Shown piece by piece: positions 52,006 through 64,000 of a stretch of 64,000 nucleotides of DNA. Every line of letters begins with the position of its first letter. Within the stretch, counting starts at the first letter, position 1. Below the pieces are notes generated by a model that was given only the letters and a program-made list of their open reading frames with translations, was not told the origin of the DNA and ran no database searches. Origin of the DNA: Tenodera sinensis (taxonomy: Eukaryota; Arthropoda; Insecta; Mantodea; Mantidae); contig CM060963.1 in the NCBI GenBank assembly GCA_030765045.1, positions 113,328,735-113,392,734 on the forward strand, written 5' to 3'. The position numbers and the translations under genes were made by a program.

Positions 52006-52445
52006 GATGACTTTTGCATAACTGGTAAACCATTAGAGACAAAATCTTACCACACCGAAAGTGCAGATCTTGTTAGAGCACACAATTTATGTCAAATGCA
52101 TTTTTTATGGAGGTGACCATTTCAGAGTTGGTTGAAGAGAGTTGGTTTGAACATTCAAACACTTTACTAAAATGGAAAGTCGTTATTTTATTTTTTTCTC
52201 CTGAATATGCAAATAGAACGAAATTTCAAATCCGTCATATAGCGACCAGCTCTCTAAAGATTTAACTAGCGCTTAAGGCTACTGTAATACCTATTTCTCA
52301 TTGTACCTACAAGGAGTTATGCAATAAAGCTATTTCTACAGATGCTTACCTCGATTAATATGAAACAGACGAATAAGATTTTTTAAGAATCGTTTAGGAA
52401 TGTGTAGAGAAAGTAATTGAGTGCAACCACATCAGATTTTTCACA
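52006..52445 (-). repeat. Dispersed repeat family R, copy G (5' half only)
   Basis: Reverse orientation. On the plus strand: CTTTTGCATAACTGGTAAAC, CAAAATCTTACCACACC, ACCATTTCAGAGTTGG, ACCTACAAGGAGTTATGCAA, TTACCTCGATTAATATGAA and GTGTAGAGAAAGTAATTGAG, ending at the 5' tip GCAACCACATCAGATTTTTC. The half carrying the microsatellite and hairpin end is missing; the mariner remnant abuts directly. Confidence 0.75.
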
Positions 52446-54661
<2,216 letters not shown>

Positions 54662-54804
54662 TGGTGAGAAGGAGCCTCACGGTGATATTTGGATTTCTCT
54701 CTGAACAGCAACCTGTGGCTTCCATTTGTATCGTACAGATGCTTTCAATAAAAATGCTCCGAAAGTGAGCAGTTAGATTTAAAATATTTTTCCTTGCAGT
54801 GGTT

Positions 54805-55467
54805 TCCTAGAGCAGCGGTCGGCAAGAATCGGACTTACGACGTATGAGCGGGCAAACCGTGACGGAGCACTCTGTGAGAAGACGCGAGCAAGCACGTGTA
54901 ATGCCGTGGCGACTGGTATTGTATTTCTTACTAAAAGTAATCTAATTCTAAAAGATTCACAGTCCAATATGAGATATGAGTAAGAATTTATATTACTTTT
55001 GTTAATAAACAACAATAAACGTCAGTGACGCAACTTCCCAAGAGTCCTAGACAATAGCTACTATATTATGTTTAACGAGCTTGAGTAACCTTGTTATAGA
55101 TAGTTATAATATTGGCGTGTTTTTCGTGTTTACGATAGCTGAAGAGAGCACTCCATTAGGATAAATAAATGAGTAGTAGGTAAGGTAGGTAAGTGAGTAA
55201 GTGAGTGAGTAAATAAGTAGATAGGATAGATGGACGGACGGAGAAACAAACAATTTTTAAGTTTCTCAACAAAGGTACCAAATCCTGGCTGCACTACTGG
55301 TTTCTCAACTCGCACAGTTACACAATGCTAAGACTGCTACTGTTCAGTGGAGGGGCAAAGCACGACCCTCCCCTGCTCTGCTCCTTGAAGCAGGTGCACT
55401 AAGTAAGGAGAAAACCTCCGCGGAATGATGTCACAGAGCGAGAGACCTGCCGATCCCTGTCCTAGAG
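54805..55467. mobile_element. hAT-superfamily non-autonomous element with 8-bp target-site duplication
   Basis: The element at 54,813-55,459 starts CAGCGGTCGGCA and ends TGCCGATCCCTG (read inward CAGGGATCGGCA), 10 of 12 positions matching and of the hAT CAGNGG type. Perfect 8-bp duplications TCCTAGAG flank it at 54,805-54,812 and 55,460-55,467, the length hAT transposases make. The 647-bp interior has no transposase and includes a GTGAGTAAGTGAGTGAGTAA-like simple tract near 55,190-55,220. Confidence 0.9.
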
Positions 55468-55513
55468 TAAATAGACCTCAAAGAAAATTTAATCACGGCT
55501 TTATTATTCAAAC

Positions 55514-55918
55514 TTAGACCGACAAACTTTTAAACCGAGAGACGGCTGGTGTCTTTGTGAGGGTACGGAAGAATAGGGCCTGTCGATGCACTGTGTTAAT
55601 CGCAATGGGCATGCGTTCCATCATTTGTTTTGAATAGTAAAGCTGAGATTAACTGTAAACAATGAGATATTTGTGTTTTTTTTGTGTTCTGTGTTTGTTT
55701 CTTGGATTAGGATTGTGTGCCTTACTAAGATAAATGCAATATTAATTTGCATTGCTGATTTTGCCGTAAGTACTTAAACTGACTGGAAGGCAGTAATCTA
55801 TGGCATTAATTCGTCTAGCACTTAAACGAAGTACCACAGTAAAAAAACTTTCCTTAGTAAAAAGTATTTAAAATAATGTTATCAGTCTGCTCCCAAAGTT
55901 TGTCGGTCTAACTTTGGG
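55514..55918. repeat. Inverted repeat pair with terminal hairpin, possible MITE
   Basis: TTAGACCGACAAACTT at 55,514-55,529 is the exact reverse complement of 55,896-55,911. The right arm lies inside a local hairpin, CCCAAAGTT...AACTTTGGG at 55,892-55,918. The 366 bp between the arms have no gene. Flanking duplications were not identified. Confidence 0.5.
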
Positions 55919-56539
55919 ATATCTGTATAGAGAAATAAGCATTTGCAGGAATAGTGTGTATAGGAGTGAGTATAGCTCTGCATATGTTTACGAAGTTTTT
56001 CCAAATTGAACTATACTAAAAGGCTGTATCGTTATACATTACGCGGCGATCACTTGGTGACTCTTCTAAAGCTATGCCAAATATTGATAGACTTCTTAAA
56101 CGTAAGCAGTACCAAAGAAATCACTAATGAACAGACATTTATCGCATAAGATTTGAAAGTGCTTTCCTAAATCAAACGAAACCTATCTATCACCAACCTG
56201 CCACTGCAACACAAGGCACGGTAAGGGGTTAAAGAGAGGCAAAGTCAGCGTATGTTGGAAGGAGGTAAACCCACACTCCCCTCCTTCGCAAAGGTTGGAC
56301 ATCGCTGGTGTAGAGGAAGCGACAAGTCAAAACACCCTCTGTTTACGCTTCGAAATATTTTGAAAAGAAAGTCGGTCATTTTCATGCCCCATTTATTTTG
56401 TTTGGATAGTTCGATTATACAGAGAAATATTTTATATGTATAATTTACGAATAATGAATACACACCATTTACACTTAAAATTATAACTGCATATTTTAAA
56501 ATCACAATACTTCCATTTTATATATGACAAGTTTACAAC
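55919..56539. other. Non-coding DNA, no gene recognised
   Basis: No recognised coding sequence. Near 56,257-56,320 AAACCCACACTCCCCTCCTT is a local GC-rich patch. Confidence 0.5.
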
Positions 56540-57054
56540 TGAGGCGTTGAGCGCAACAGTGGCCCAACCACTAAATGTACATAATGGAGATAATGGAGTG
56601 TAAAAAATATCTGTAATTTAAAAGTTTTATATTGACTTTAATAACTAAGCAAGAGTCATGATATTTGGAAATTGGCGTTGAGCGAAACAGTGGCCCAACC
56701 ACTAAATGTACATAATGGAGATAATGGAGTGTAAAAAATATCTGTGATTTAAAAGTTTTATATTGACTTTAATAACTAAGCAAGAGTCATGATATTTGGA
56801 AATTTTAATCAATATAGCACCGACATTGTGATACATAGTTACATAAATGCAAGAAGGTGAACCACTGTTTCTATCCAGGAAGCCAGATTCAGTTCCATGC
56901 AATAACACACTTCTCATGCCATCTGCCGGTGGTTGTAGAAATGTGGTATAGGCCATTACTGCTCTTCTAGATTTTGATATGGGGAACATGTCTGTGCTAA
57001 TAACTCACTTTCTGAATTTTTGCGGGTTGGGCCACTGTTGCGCTCAACGCCTCA
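56540..57054. mobile_element. MITE with perfect 30-bp inverted ends and an internal tandem duplication
   Basis: The first 30 bases (56,540-56,569, starting TGAGGCGTTGAGCGCAACAG) are the exact reverse complement of the last 30 (57,025-57,054). At the left end a 131-bp unit, starting GGCGTTGAGCG at 56,543, is repeated in tandem at 56,674-56,804 with about two differences, so the left inverted end is present twice. There is no convincing open frame. Target-site duplication is unclear. Confidence 0.85.
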
Positions 57055-57439
57055 ACTCATTTATATCCATAGTATTCATAACGAAAATAGCATATGTTCA
57101 TTGTGAAACAGTGTTCATTGACTTAAGTTTCTTCATTAGTCTGTTCTTCGTAATAGAATTATTTGCATTACGGTGCTCTACACATATTTATTACAAGTCT
57201 CAAAAATAAATCTCCTGCACTTTTCATTTAAATACTGCCTGTATTGCGAGAAGGTGCCTACGAGGACACATGCGATGAGAGCAAAAAGCAAACACCTGTG
57301 CAATTCATGTACTTTGTTACTCTCAGGTGGACTGTATCACTTCAACAGACCCTTGATAGCACACAATTTGGCATGTGCACGAATTTATGCAACGGGGCAG
57401 GACCCACTCTCGTATTCTAAACATCACAGTACTCTTAAA
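57055..57439. other. Non-coding DNA, no gene recognised
   Basis: No recognised coding sequence. Confidence 0.45.
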
Positions 57440-58310
57440 ACACAGCTAACCTGAAGTCACCCTGTTTCTTTCATCGGTGTCCAAGTTTCGCTGCCTGCAC
57501 ATGACTATCCGGAGAGTTTTGCATGACGGACTTCTGTATTCGTATCTGCATGGATTAAATGTAGCTAAATGGGTCAGGAACTTCCTGCCACCGCATGTTA
57601 TGGAATTGTGCTTTATTAATGAGTTTCTTAGCATGCATCTTGCTCACTGAGGGTGAATGAGTGAGTGAGGTTTACGAGTCCGTCGACAACCAGGTCATTG
57701 CTCACTGATATGACTGGGTTTACTCGAGATGGTATCTTCAACTTACATGCTATCATGACTGGGCCTATGAAAACCCTCAAGAAGTACGAATGTGCAAACA
57801 TCATCAGAGGTGCTCCTAAACGTTTGAGGTGAAATCATTCTTGATCAACTTATTGGTCCTTGCTACTTTTCTCCACTCTGAATATAGAGATGTAGCTACA
57901 GTTTCTCAGAAATTGGTTGTGTCATTTAATTGATGGTGTGCCTCTGGACGTCCTATGAAAGGGACTTTTATACATGGTGCGCCAGCTGATTTGAGTCAGA
58001 TAGAACATTATTTCTTAAATGATAAATTTCCGAATAGATGAATTGGTCAAATGGAATTCATTGCATGACCTGCTCGATCTCGTGATTTGAATCAACTGGA
58101 TTTCTTCGTCTGGAAACATTTCAAGTCCTTTGTTTATGCGACTCGTGTGCTGAATATTGACACTAAGAGCATGTTCACGCTGTATTTGACCAAATACGAA
58201 ACACTGCAGGAATTTGCAACAGAGTACGCGATGGCATGGAACGTAGGTTAAGGGCATGTATCAAAGCCGGAGGAAGCCACTTCATGCAATTTTTGTAACA
58301 TTCAATTTTA
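57440..58310 (+). pseudogene. Decayed DDE transposase of insect Tc1/mariner-like type
   Basis: In changing frames: TIRRVLHDGLLYSYLHGLN (helix-turn-helix end), MTGFTRDGIFNLHA-like sequence (first catalytic block, usually DEAGFTRDGIFN), YWSLLLF-like text, then from 57,968 GAPADLSQIEHYFLNDKFPN, QMEFIA, PARSRDLNQLDFFVWKHFKS and FVYATRVLNIDTKS, matching the family's second catalytic block and C-terminus (GAPAHFS, WPARSPDLTPLDFFLWGHLKS). The closing residues resemble DAMARRLRACIEAGGGHF-type text. Many stops. Same broad class as the remnant at 1,780-2,270 but a different subfamily. Confidence 0.8.
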
Positions 58311-58700
58311 TCTTTGACTCAATAATAAATTCTTTTCATACCTATATTCATCTTAATATATATTGCTACTTTGATGTTGGGAAAGCATATCCGAAGTATT
58401 TGACGTTATAAAGACACATCTTGTACAGAAAGAATGATAATTAGATAAAGTCATGCGAGTATAACGCCCATTTTTTATTTTATTCAATGAATGTCCTTAA
58501 TGTTTCTAATCAATCTGTTTACTTCTGACGCAATTAACATATGTATAGCGCACGCATTAGTTTTTGAACACTGACCTTCAGTCAGTGGACAGTTAGCGAG
58601 TCAGGATCTATCTCCTGTATTGAGCAATATCTCTAATATTACTTGATGCAATACATTGTGTAAATCGTCTGTCCCCCTCCCCCGCCCCCGTTTAACTTCC
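58311..58700. other. Non-coding DNA left of the LINE insertion
   Basis: No gene recognised; a CCTCCCCCGCCCCCG tract sits just left of the LINE's target-site duplication. Confidence 0.5.
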
Positions 58701-58710
58701 CTGTTTGGAC

Positions 58711-59903
58711 AAAAAAAAAAAAAAAAAAAAAAAAATATATATATAAAAATAAAAATAAAAATCTGCATACTGGACCCCGGCACCTAATTTCTTAAACCGG
58801 GGTCAGTATTCAGATCTTTATTATTTTATTACAAATATAAAACAAATATACACTTTACAAAATTTACAGATTAATAAAATAAAATAAAATAATTTAAAAC
58901 ACAACATTTTAACATCCTAAAACCACACCTCTTCTAACTAAAATTAAGAGAAAAAAAACCAATAAATTACCAAAATAAAATCTAAAAATTTCCATCTCAT
59001 CCCTAATCATACCTATTCAAAACTTTTATAAATTTAATAAAAAATCTATAAAAATTTTAAAAAATCACCTCTTTAAACACAAGCTCTTATAAATTATAAA
59101 ATAACTTATAAGAACCTTAACTTTCAAAATCAAAATTTATAAAAAAACAAAAAAATTTTAAATGAAATATTACTAATATCCAATAATAAAATAAATAACT
59201 GGTAACCAGTTACTACTAAATCTACAAATATAAAAGATCCATAACAAAACAAAATATGACCGCCGGAATCCGGCGGCCATCTTGGTACTGGTACCCAGCA
59301 CCAAAACTCCATTACTCCACACTACAACTCAATTACACTCATGCATAATTAAATAATAAACAATAATCAAAGTAACTATTGAACATAATCAAATTACACA
59401 TTTAAAAATATACACATAAACATCATACAACACAAACATTACAACATTCAAAATCTTCAGAACCTCAATTAAATAACTCAAAAATACAAATTATCTTCAG
59501 ACCTCCAAAATAAACAACAAATCCTTCAAATTTCTTAATCTACTAAAGCTTTAAAACATTTGAGTTTATTTAATAAAATAAAATATTGCATTAAATTTAA
59601 ATCAAATATTAAAATTTCAAATTCAGATTTATATATTAAATATTACAAAAAATTTTTGATCCCTAAATTTAGAAAGCATTTGAAACTATTTAAACTCTAC
59701 ACTACAACACGAATACACTCGTACATAATTATATAAAATGCGAGACATAATAATCAAAATGACAATTAAATATAAACAAAATTGCACATATTTAAGATAA
59801 TACACTAAAACATCATCTAACATAAAAATACAACATTTAAACATTTTCAAAACCTCATTTTCATAAAAATTTCAAACATTTCTTTATTGTCGGTATTTAT
59901 ATC
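58711..59903 (-). other. 3' UTR of the R1-clade LINE
   Basis: Very AT-rich. Contains two direct repeats of about 150 bp with a period near 380 (ACTACAAC at 59,321 and 59,701 start matching stretches), a GC hairpin CCGCCGGAATCCGGCGG at 59,260-59,276 and a second hairpin near the 3' end (58,769-58,807). On the minus strand it ends in ATTTTT repeats, a short TA tract and about 25 T. Confidence 0.75.
58769..58807 (-). other. Stem-loop near the 3' end of the LINE
   Basis: ACTGGACCCCGG pairs with CCGGGGTCAGT around a 16-nt AT-rich loop, in an otherwise AT-rich region. A conserved 3' hairpin is a known recognition signal for some LINE reverse transcriptases; that role here is inference. Confidence 0.5.
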
Positions 59904-62900
59904 TTATTGGTCATCTTGTGTATCAGATAAACCACTATCAATGTTATTTCTGTGCTGTTGATTTTGTATCCTCTCGGATCGTCTTATTAATGGGTCCTGA
60001 TGTTGAATATTTATTTGCCTTGGCAGAGTTTTGGTCTCGATGGCAGATTTGCTGATGGTATTAGCCATTGTCTCTAGGTGGTGGAGTAAATCCTTATCCC
60101 TTACGATGTTGCAGATTTGGTGTCCTTGTAATGGTGTCCGATGTTCTTCTGTCAGGTGTGCATATTTTGGACATTCAAAGAAAACATGTTCAGGAGTGTC
60201 TTGGATGTTGCATATATCACATATATCGGTTAATTGTTTATTAATCTTTAGCCAGTAGGTTCCATACGGGCCGTGCCCGGTTAGGAAATGTATTGTACCT
60301 TTTGTATAATTAAAACTTTTATACTTCTTTTGTAATCTTTCTCTAATGTTACCGAAAATTGAGTAAGTTCTCCTGCCTTCTTCTATTAAATCCCACTCTT
60401 CTTGCCAGATTTGTAATAGTTTATTTTTGACGTCTCGTTTCTTGTAATAAAAACCATCCATTATTTCAAAAACTTTTCCTTGATCTCCTTTTTTCATCCA
60501 AAAGCATGCACCCCTGTATCGTAGGGTAAGGTCAATAGGCCAAATTCCCAGGATAACTAGCAAAGCCATGGTTGGTGTTGTGTTCACTGCTCCTGTAAAT
60601 CGGAGTAGGATCTTCCTCTGTGATCTTCTCAGTAAGGTCTTGACTGTGGTAAGCTTGGCTCTGTGCGCCCACGTTGATGCTGCATAGGTTACTATGGCTC
60701 AAAATATGCTCGTATGGTAGGTGGTTATGGTGTTCAAGGGAATTTTGAAATCAAATTGTGCTAAACGGGAAAGTTTCAGCATTACTTTTTCTGCTTTAAC
60801 CCTCACATAATCAGTATGAAATTTGAAATTTAGTCTTTCGTCCAGAAATATGCCAAAATATTTTACTTGTATTGAACGTTTAATATGGTTATTTTCAAAT
60901 TTAATAATGGGGTCTCGCTTAAATGAGCCTTTAAGTATCATATATGTAGATTTCGCTGATGAAATCTTCATCTTAGCAACCTGGCACCAATTGGATAGCT
61001 CTATTAACAATTTGTTGGCCTTTTCTTCCAAAATATTCCTAGTTCTTCCTTCTACCAAAAAGACTACATCATCTGCATATGCCACTACCCTAAGACAGAT
61101 ATTTATACGAGTAATTTGTTCTAATAATGTTTCCAAAATTATGTCCCAAAAAGTGGGCCCGAGAATCGAACCCTGGGGGCATCCCTTGGTGATGTCTTTT
61201 GAAATGATTTGGTTCACACCAACAAGTTGTACTTTTCTATTTCTACAGTAATCTTCTAAAATGTTATACAAAGTTCTGGGATAATTTAAATTTCTAAGCC
61301 TAGTGAAAAAATGGGGCCACCAAACGTTATCAAAAGCAGCCGAAATATCCACGAAAATAGCCATAACGTATTTTGATTTGGAATTTAGGGTGGCAGTGAT
61401 AAGGGTATTAATTGCGTCTTCGGTGGATCTCCCTTTCCTGAAACCGTACTGATCATCATTAAGCCCAATAAGTGTCCGATATTCCAAAATACGCTTATTT
61501 ATTAAAGCTTCAAAAATTTTTCCAATAGTATTCAAAAGACAGATGGGTCTGTAAGATTTACAGTCCATCGGATCTTTATCAGCACTTTTCTTCAAAACAG
61601 TTAATTTTGCAACTTTCCAATTGTTGGGAAATTTTCCTTGCCACAAACAATTATTATATAAATTACAAAGTATTGGGATTAATGATTCTGCAGTATTTAT
61701 AAGAATTTCGTTCTTGATGTTATCGGGTCCTGCTGCTTTTTTCTTTTTTAGTCCTCTAATTATCTGTCGTATTTCCGATTTGTCAAAAGGATATATAACG
61801 TTAGAATTCGGATACGGCACTTCCAAATTTCTTCTAATTTGTGTGTTTTCATCAGTGTCTGTCTCCTGGCTGTCGTCGGGTAGTAGTTTTTGTAACAGTT
61901 CCTGTGTAGTTTCGGTCCAGTTTTGGGTTAAAGTCCCATCATCCCTTCTAATGGTATTTAAAATTTCCGGTTTCCTGATTTTTTCCATAGTGATTTTATA
62001 AGGTGCTCCCCATATATTATGCATAGAATTGGTTTCAACAAAACTTTTCCATAATCTACTTCTTGTTTCAAATAATTCTTTCTTAAATTTTTCTTTGGCT
62101 TTCCTATAGATTTCTAAATTTCTATTTCTCTCTTCTATTACAATAGTCTTCTGATAAATTCTCCGACATTTTCGAGCTTTTCTCCGTAAATTTTGTAATG
62201 TATCGGTCCAAACATCATCTTTAAATTTTTTGAGTCTCCTTTTAGGAATATATTTAAGCATAGTGGATTTTAAAATGTGTTCTAATTTAGTCGCTTCGTG
62301 ATTAGCTTCAGCTCCTATATGTCCTAGTTGTCTGTTCTGTAGTGTCCTATTGAAGTCTTTCCAATTTGCAGCATTAAAATTAAAACTTGGTACTGTATAA
62401 CTTCTATCCCATCTTGAAATTTTAATAACATAGTTGAATAGGATCAAATTGTGGTCACTGGAGGTGTAATCCTGTCCAACTTTCCAGTTTTGGATTTTGG
62501 GTATAATTCTACTATTTCCTAAAGTGATGTCAATATTGGACATTGCTCCTGCACGATTTTGGAAAGTAGAAGGATTATTAGGTTTATTAAAAATATATAA
62601 ATTAAGTTCCGAAATGAGATCTTCCAGTTTCTCACCCCTGTCATCTTTTATACCGCTATGCCACCAATGGGATTTGGCGTTAGCGTCTAGAGTGTTAATA
62701 GTTTCATAATCCCGATATTTGATATGTATTTGTTTAATTAAATCCAAATATTGGTCAATTTCTTGGCTATACTGGCAGTAATGATTAGATAGGATAAAAT
62801 TCCCCTTTTCCATATTGATCTGAACACAGTTATTGTGTGTATCGTTAAAATTAGTTATTTTGGTCACTTGTAAATTTGGATTCACAATTATAATGGCCGC

Positions 62901-63054
62901 CATTGGATTTTCGCCAGTGCAGATTACTCTTGCCATAGTTGGAGTTATCGTGAGTTTGTTTTTAAAGGTATACGGCTCTTGAAGGCATAAAATGTCCATA
63001 TCTAGTTCGTCAATTAATTTCCTAAGTTCAGTCATCACCATTTTCGAGCATGTG
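59904..63054 (-). pseudogene. R1-clade LINE ORF2 (endonuclease plus reverse transcriptase) with one in-frame stop
   Basis: One frame is open for about 1,050 codons apart from a TGA at 60,699-60,701. Domains in order: endonuclease with LCLQEPY, NTLDANAKSHWWHS, DDRGEKLEDLI and YTSSDHNLI; reverse transcriptase with KKAAGPDNIKNEIL, YRPICLLNTIGKIFEALINK, DQYGFRKGRSTEDAI, IFVDISAAFDNVWWP (motif A), GCPQGSILGPTFW and VVAYADDVVFLV (catalytic YADD intact); after the stop AIVTYAASTW, GIWPIDLTLRYRG and the C-terminal CDICNIQDTPEHVFFECP. The stop lies between reverse transcriptase and C-terminal region, so a shortened protein with a complete catalytic core is possible. The apparent first Met at 63,068 lies in host flanking DNA, not in the element, so there is no native start. 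R1 clade is inferred from DANAxSxxWHS, AFDNVWWP and the C-terminal motif. Confidence 0.92.
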
Positions 63055-63064
63055 CTGTTTGGAC

Positions 63065-63177
63065 ACATGAAATAAACAGTCCGGTGATACTTGAGTGGGT
63101 AACTACATCACAGTGAGATAACACCGCTACTGAAGGCACGTAAGTGGTTCGCATCAAAGCTTTCATTTAAATAAAGA
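63065..63177. other. Short host DNA right of the LINE
   Basis: No feature seen between the LINE's right duplication and the next inverted-repeat element. Confidence 0.5.
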
Positions 63178-63833
63178 GTGGAAGGGAAGTCATTACATTC
63201 CTTCTAATATGTGCTTCATAGAAGCATTACAAACGAAAAAGTCGAATGGCATTTTCTTCTTTGATCAGCCGATTTCGAAAAAATAATGGTTTTTGTTCCA
63301 AATTGGATGCGTAATTCTACAACAATGTACGAAGATAACAGTTTGTTACTTTTAAGATGCGTAGAGTTACTTATTTCTGACATGGCTTTGGTAGTAATTA
63401 TGGGACATCACTCAGGGTTTCGAAATAATCACTTAAAAGACGTGAAGGAATACTACGAGTATCTCTCTCAAACGTGAAGTATGTTAAAAACGTTGCGTTG
63501 AGGTTGGTCAGAGAATCACCTAGTTTGTGCATGTAAACAGGTCGGGCACTTTCGCTTTCGTTCTAATGTTTTGGGAGCTAACGCTTCTGATTGGCCTACA
63601 CTAGCGCAGTAATCGCGGAACACATTCACGGAATGACAAGACACGGCATGAGTTTGTTTATGTACTGAGCTAGGGAAAGTGTCACCACACAATCTGCAGT
63701 GTTGCCAGCTTCTTTTTGACAAAACTTAAATATCTCCGTAGGAAATGGTCAGAGACAAAAACGTAAGATATAAAATGTGTTTCAAATACAGGTCTACCAC
63801 TGGCTTAAATTAATGTAATCACTTCCCTTCCAC
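63178..63833. mobile_element. Inverted-repeat element, about 656 bp, candidate MITE
   Basis: GTGGAAGGGAAGTCATTACA at 63,178-63,197 (extended to 63,199) is the reverse complement, with one mismatch over 22 bp, of 63,812-63,833. Inside, a minus-strand frame at 63,516-63,722 reads QHCRLCGDTFPSSVHKQTHA and SCHSVNVF, a Cys2...His spacing loosely like a zinc finger, but too short to call a gene. Target-site duplications were not found. Confidence 0.6.
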
Positions 63834-64000
63834 CCGGTATTTCACTATTCAAAAACGATTACGCGAGCTATGCCTATAGGCCACTAGATGATGTGCAAGT
63901 TGCCCATTCGTGGGACCGGGAGTAAGAGCATTGTTGCCACGCCTTATTTATTCTGTATATACTGATTCGCTACATTCATATGTTAAAAAGAATGATGTTT
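63834..64000. other. Right window edge, no gene recognised
   Basis: Too short to judge; no recognised feature. Confidence 0.4.

Larger units (their letters stand above)
58701..63064 (-). mobile_element. R1-clade LINE insertion with perfect 10-bp target-site duplication
   Basis: The element occupies 58,711-63,054 on the minus strand, flanked by CTGTTTGGAC at 58,701-58,710 and 63,055-63,064. It carries most of ORF2 (apurinic-like endonuclease, reverse transcriptase, C-terminal Cys/His domain) and a 3' UTR of about 1.2 kb. ORF1 is absent: the element is 5'-truncated near the start of the endonuclease domain, the usual result of incomplete target-primed reverse transcription. The duplication is perfect and the ORF has a single stop, so the insertion looks recent. 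It is not in rDNA, unlike canonical R1. Read in the LINE's sense it ends in a T-rich tail. Confidence 0.93.

Noticed and set aside
60823..62709. Plus-strand frames opposite the LINE
   Set aside because: Shadows of the real minus-strand ORF2.

Overview
The window is nuclear DNA of an animal, almost certainly an insect. It is AT-rich, has one recognisable host gene split by long introns with GT/AG splice sites, and is crowded with arthropod-type mobile elements: Tc1/mariner and hAT DNA transposons, an R1-clade LINE, a Penelope-like element and tRNA-derived SINEs. A polyneopteran with a large genome, such as a cockroach, would fit, but that is inference. There are no bacterial operons, CRISPR arrays, prophages or rRNA genes.

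The only host gene I can support is a uridine phosphorylase (UPP family) on the minus strand. Five exons lie between 22,832 and 32,505. They join in frame to 864 nt, encoding the C-terminal 287 residues plus stop. The first exon or exons, encoding the N-terminus, were not found, so the whole stretch from 32,506 to the right edge may be first-intron or upstream DNA. Introns carry piled-up elements; the 4.7-kb intron at 24,625-29,352 holds a LINE 3' end, a SINE, a Penelope-like element, a second LINE fragment and a dead mariner.

Layout. 1-12.3 kb: AT-rich DNA with a decayed transposon with long inverted arms (1.6-2.4 kb), a SINE with target-site duplication (3.8 kb), a copy of a dispersed repeat called family R here (6.5 kb) and an RTE-like LINE tail (7.7 kb). 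12.3-22.8 kb: a SINE, three MITEs and a (GA)n tract. 22.8-32.5 kb: the gene. 32.9-44.1 kb: a solo LTR, five copies of family R (one with a nested insertion), several SINEs and a dead mariner. 44.4-49.2 kb: a satellite whose plus strand almost lacks T. 49.2-53.2 kb: an orphan region, a dead mariner and another family-R piece. 53.2-54.66 kb: an uninterrupted (CA)n of 729 units. 54.8-58.3 kb: a hAT MITE with 8-bp duplication, two inverted-repeat elements and a dead DDE transposon. 58.7-63.05 kb: a young R1-clade LINE with a perfect 10-bp duplication and only one stop in its ORF2. 63.2-63.8 kb: an inverted-repeat element.

The very long open frames at 44.3-49.3 kb and 53.1-54.7 kb are artefacts of repeats that cannot form stop codons. 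No previously undescribed gene system was found. The most unusual items are family R, which carries a microsatellite at the same internal point in several copies, the two giant simple-sequence arrays, and the R1-clade LINE with a T-rich 3' tail.
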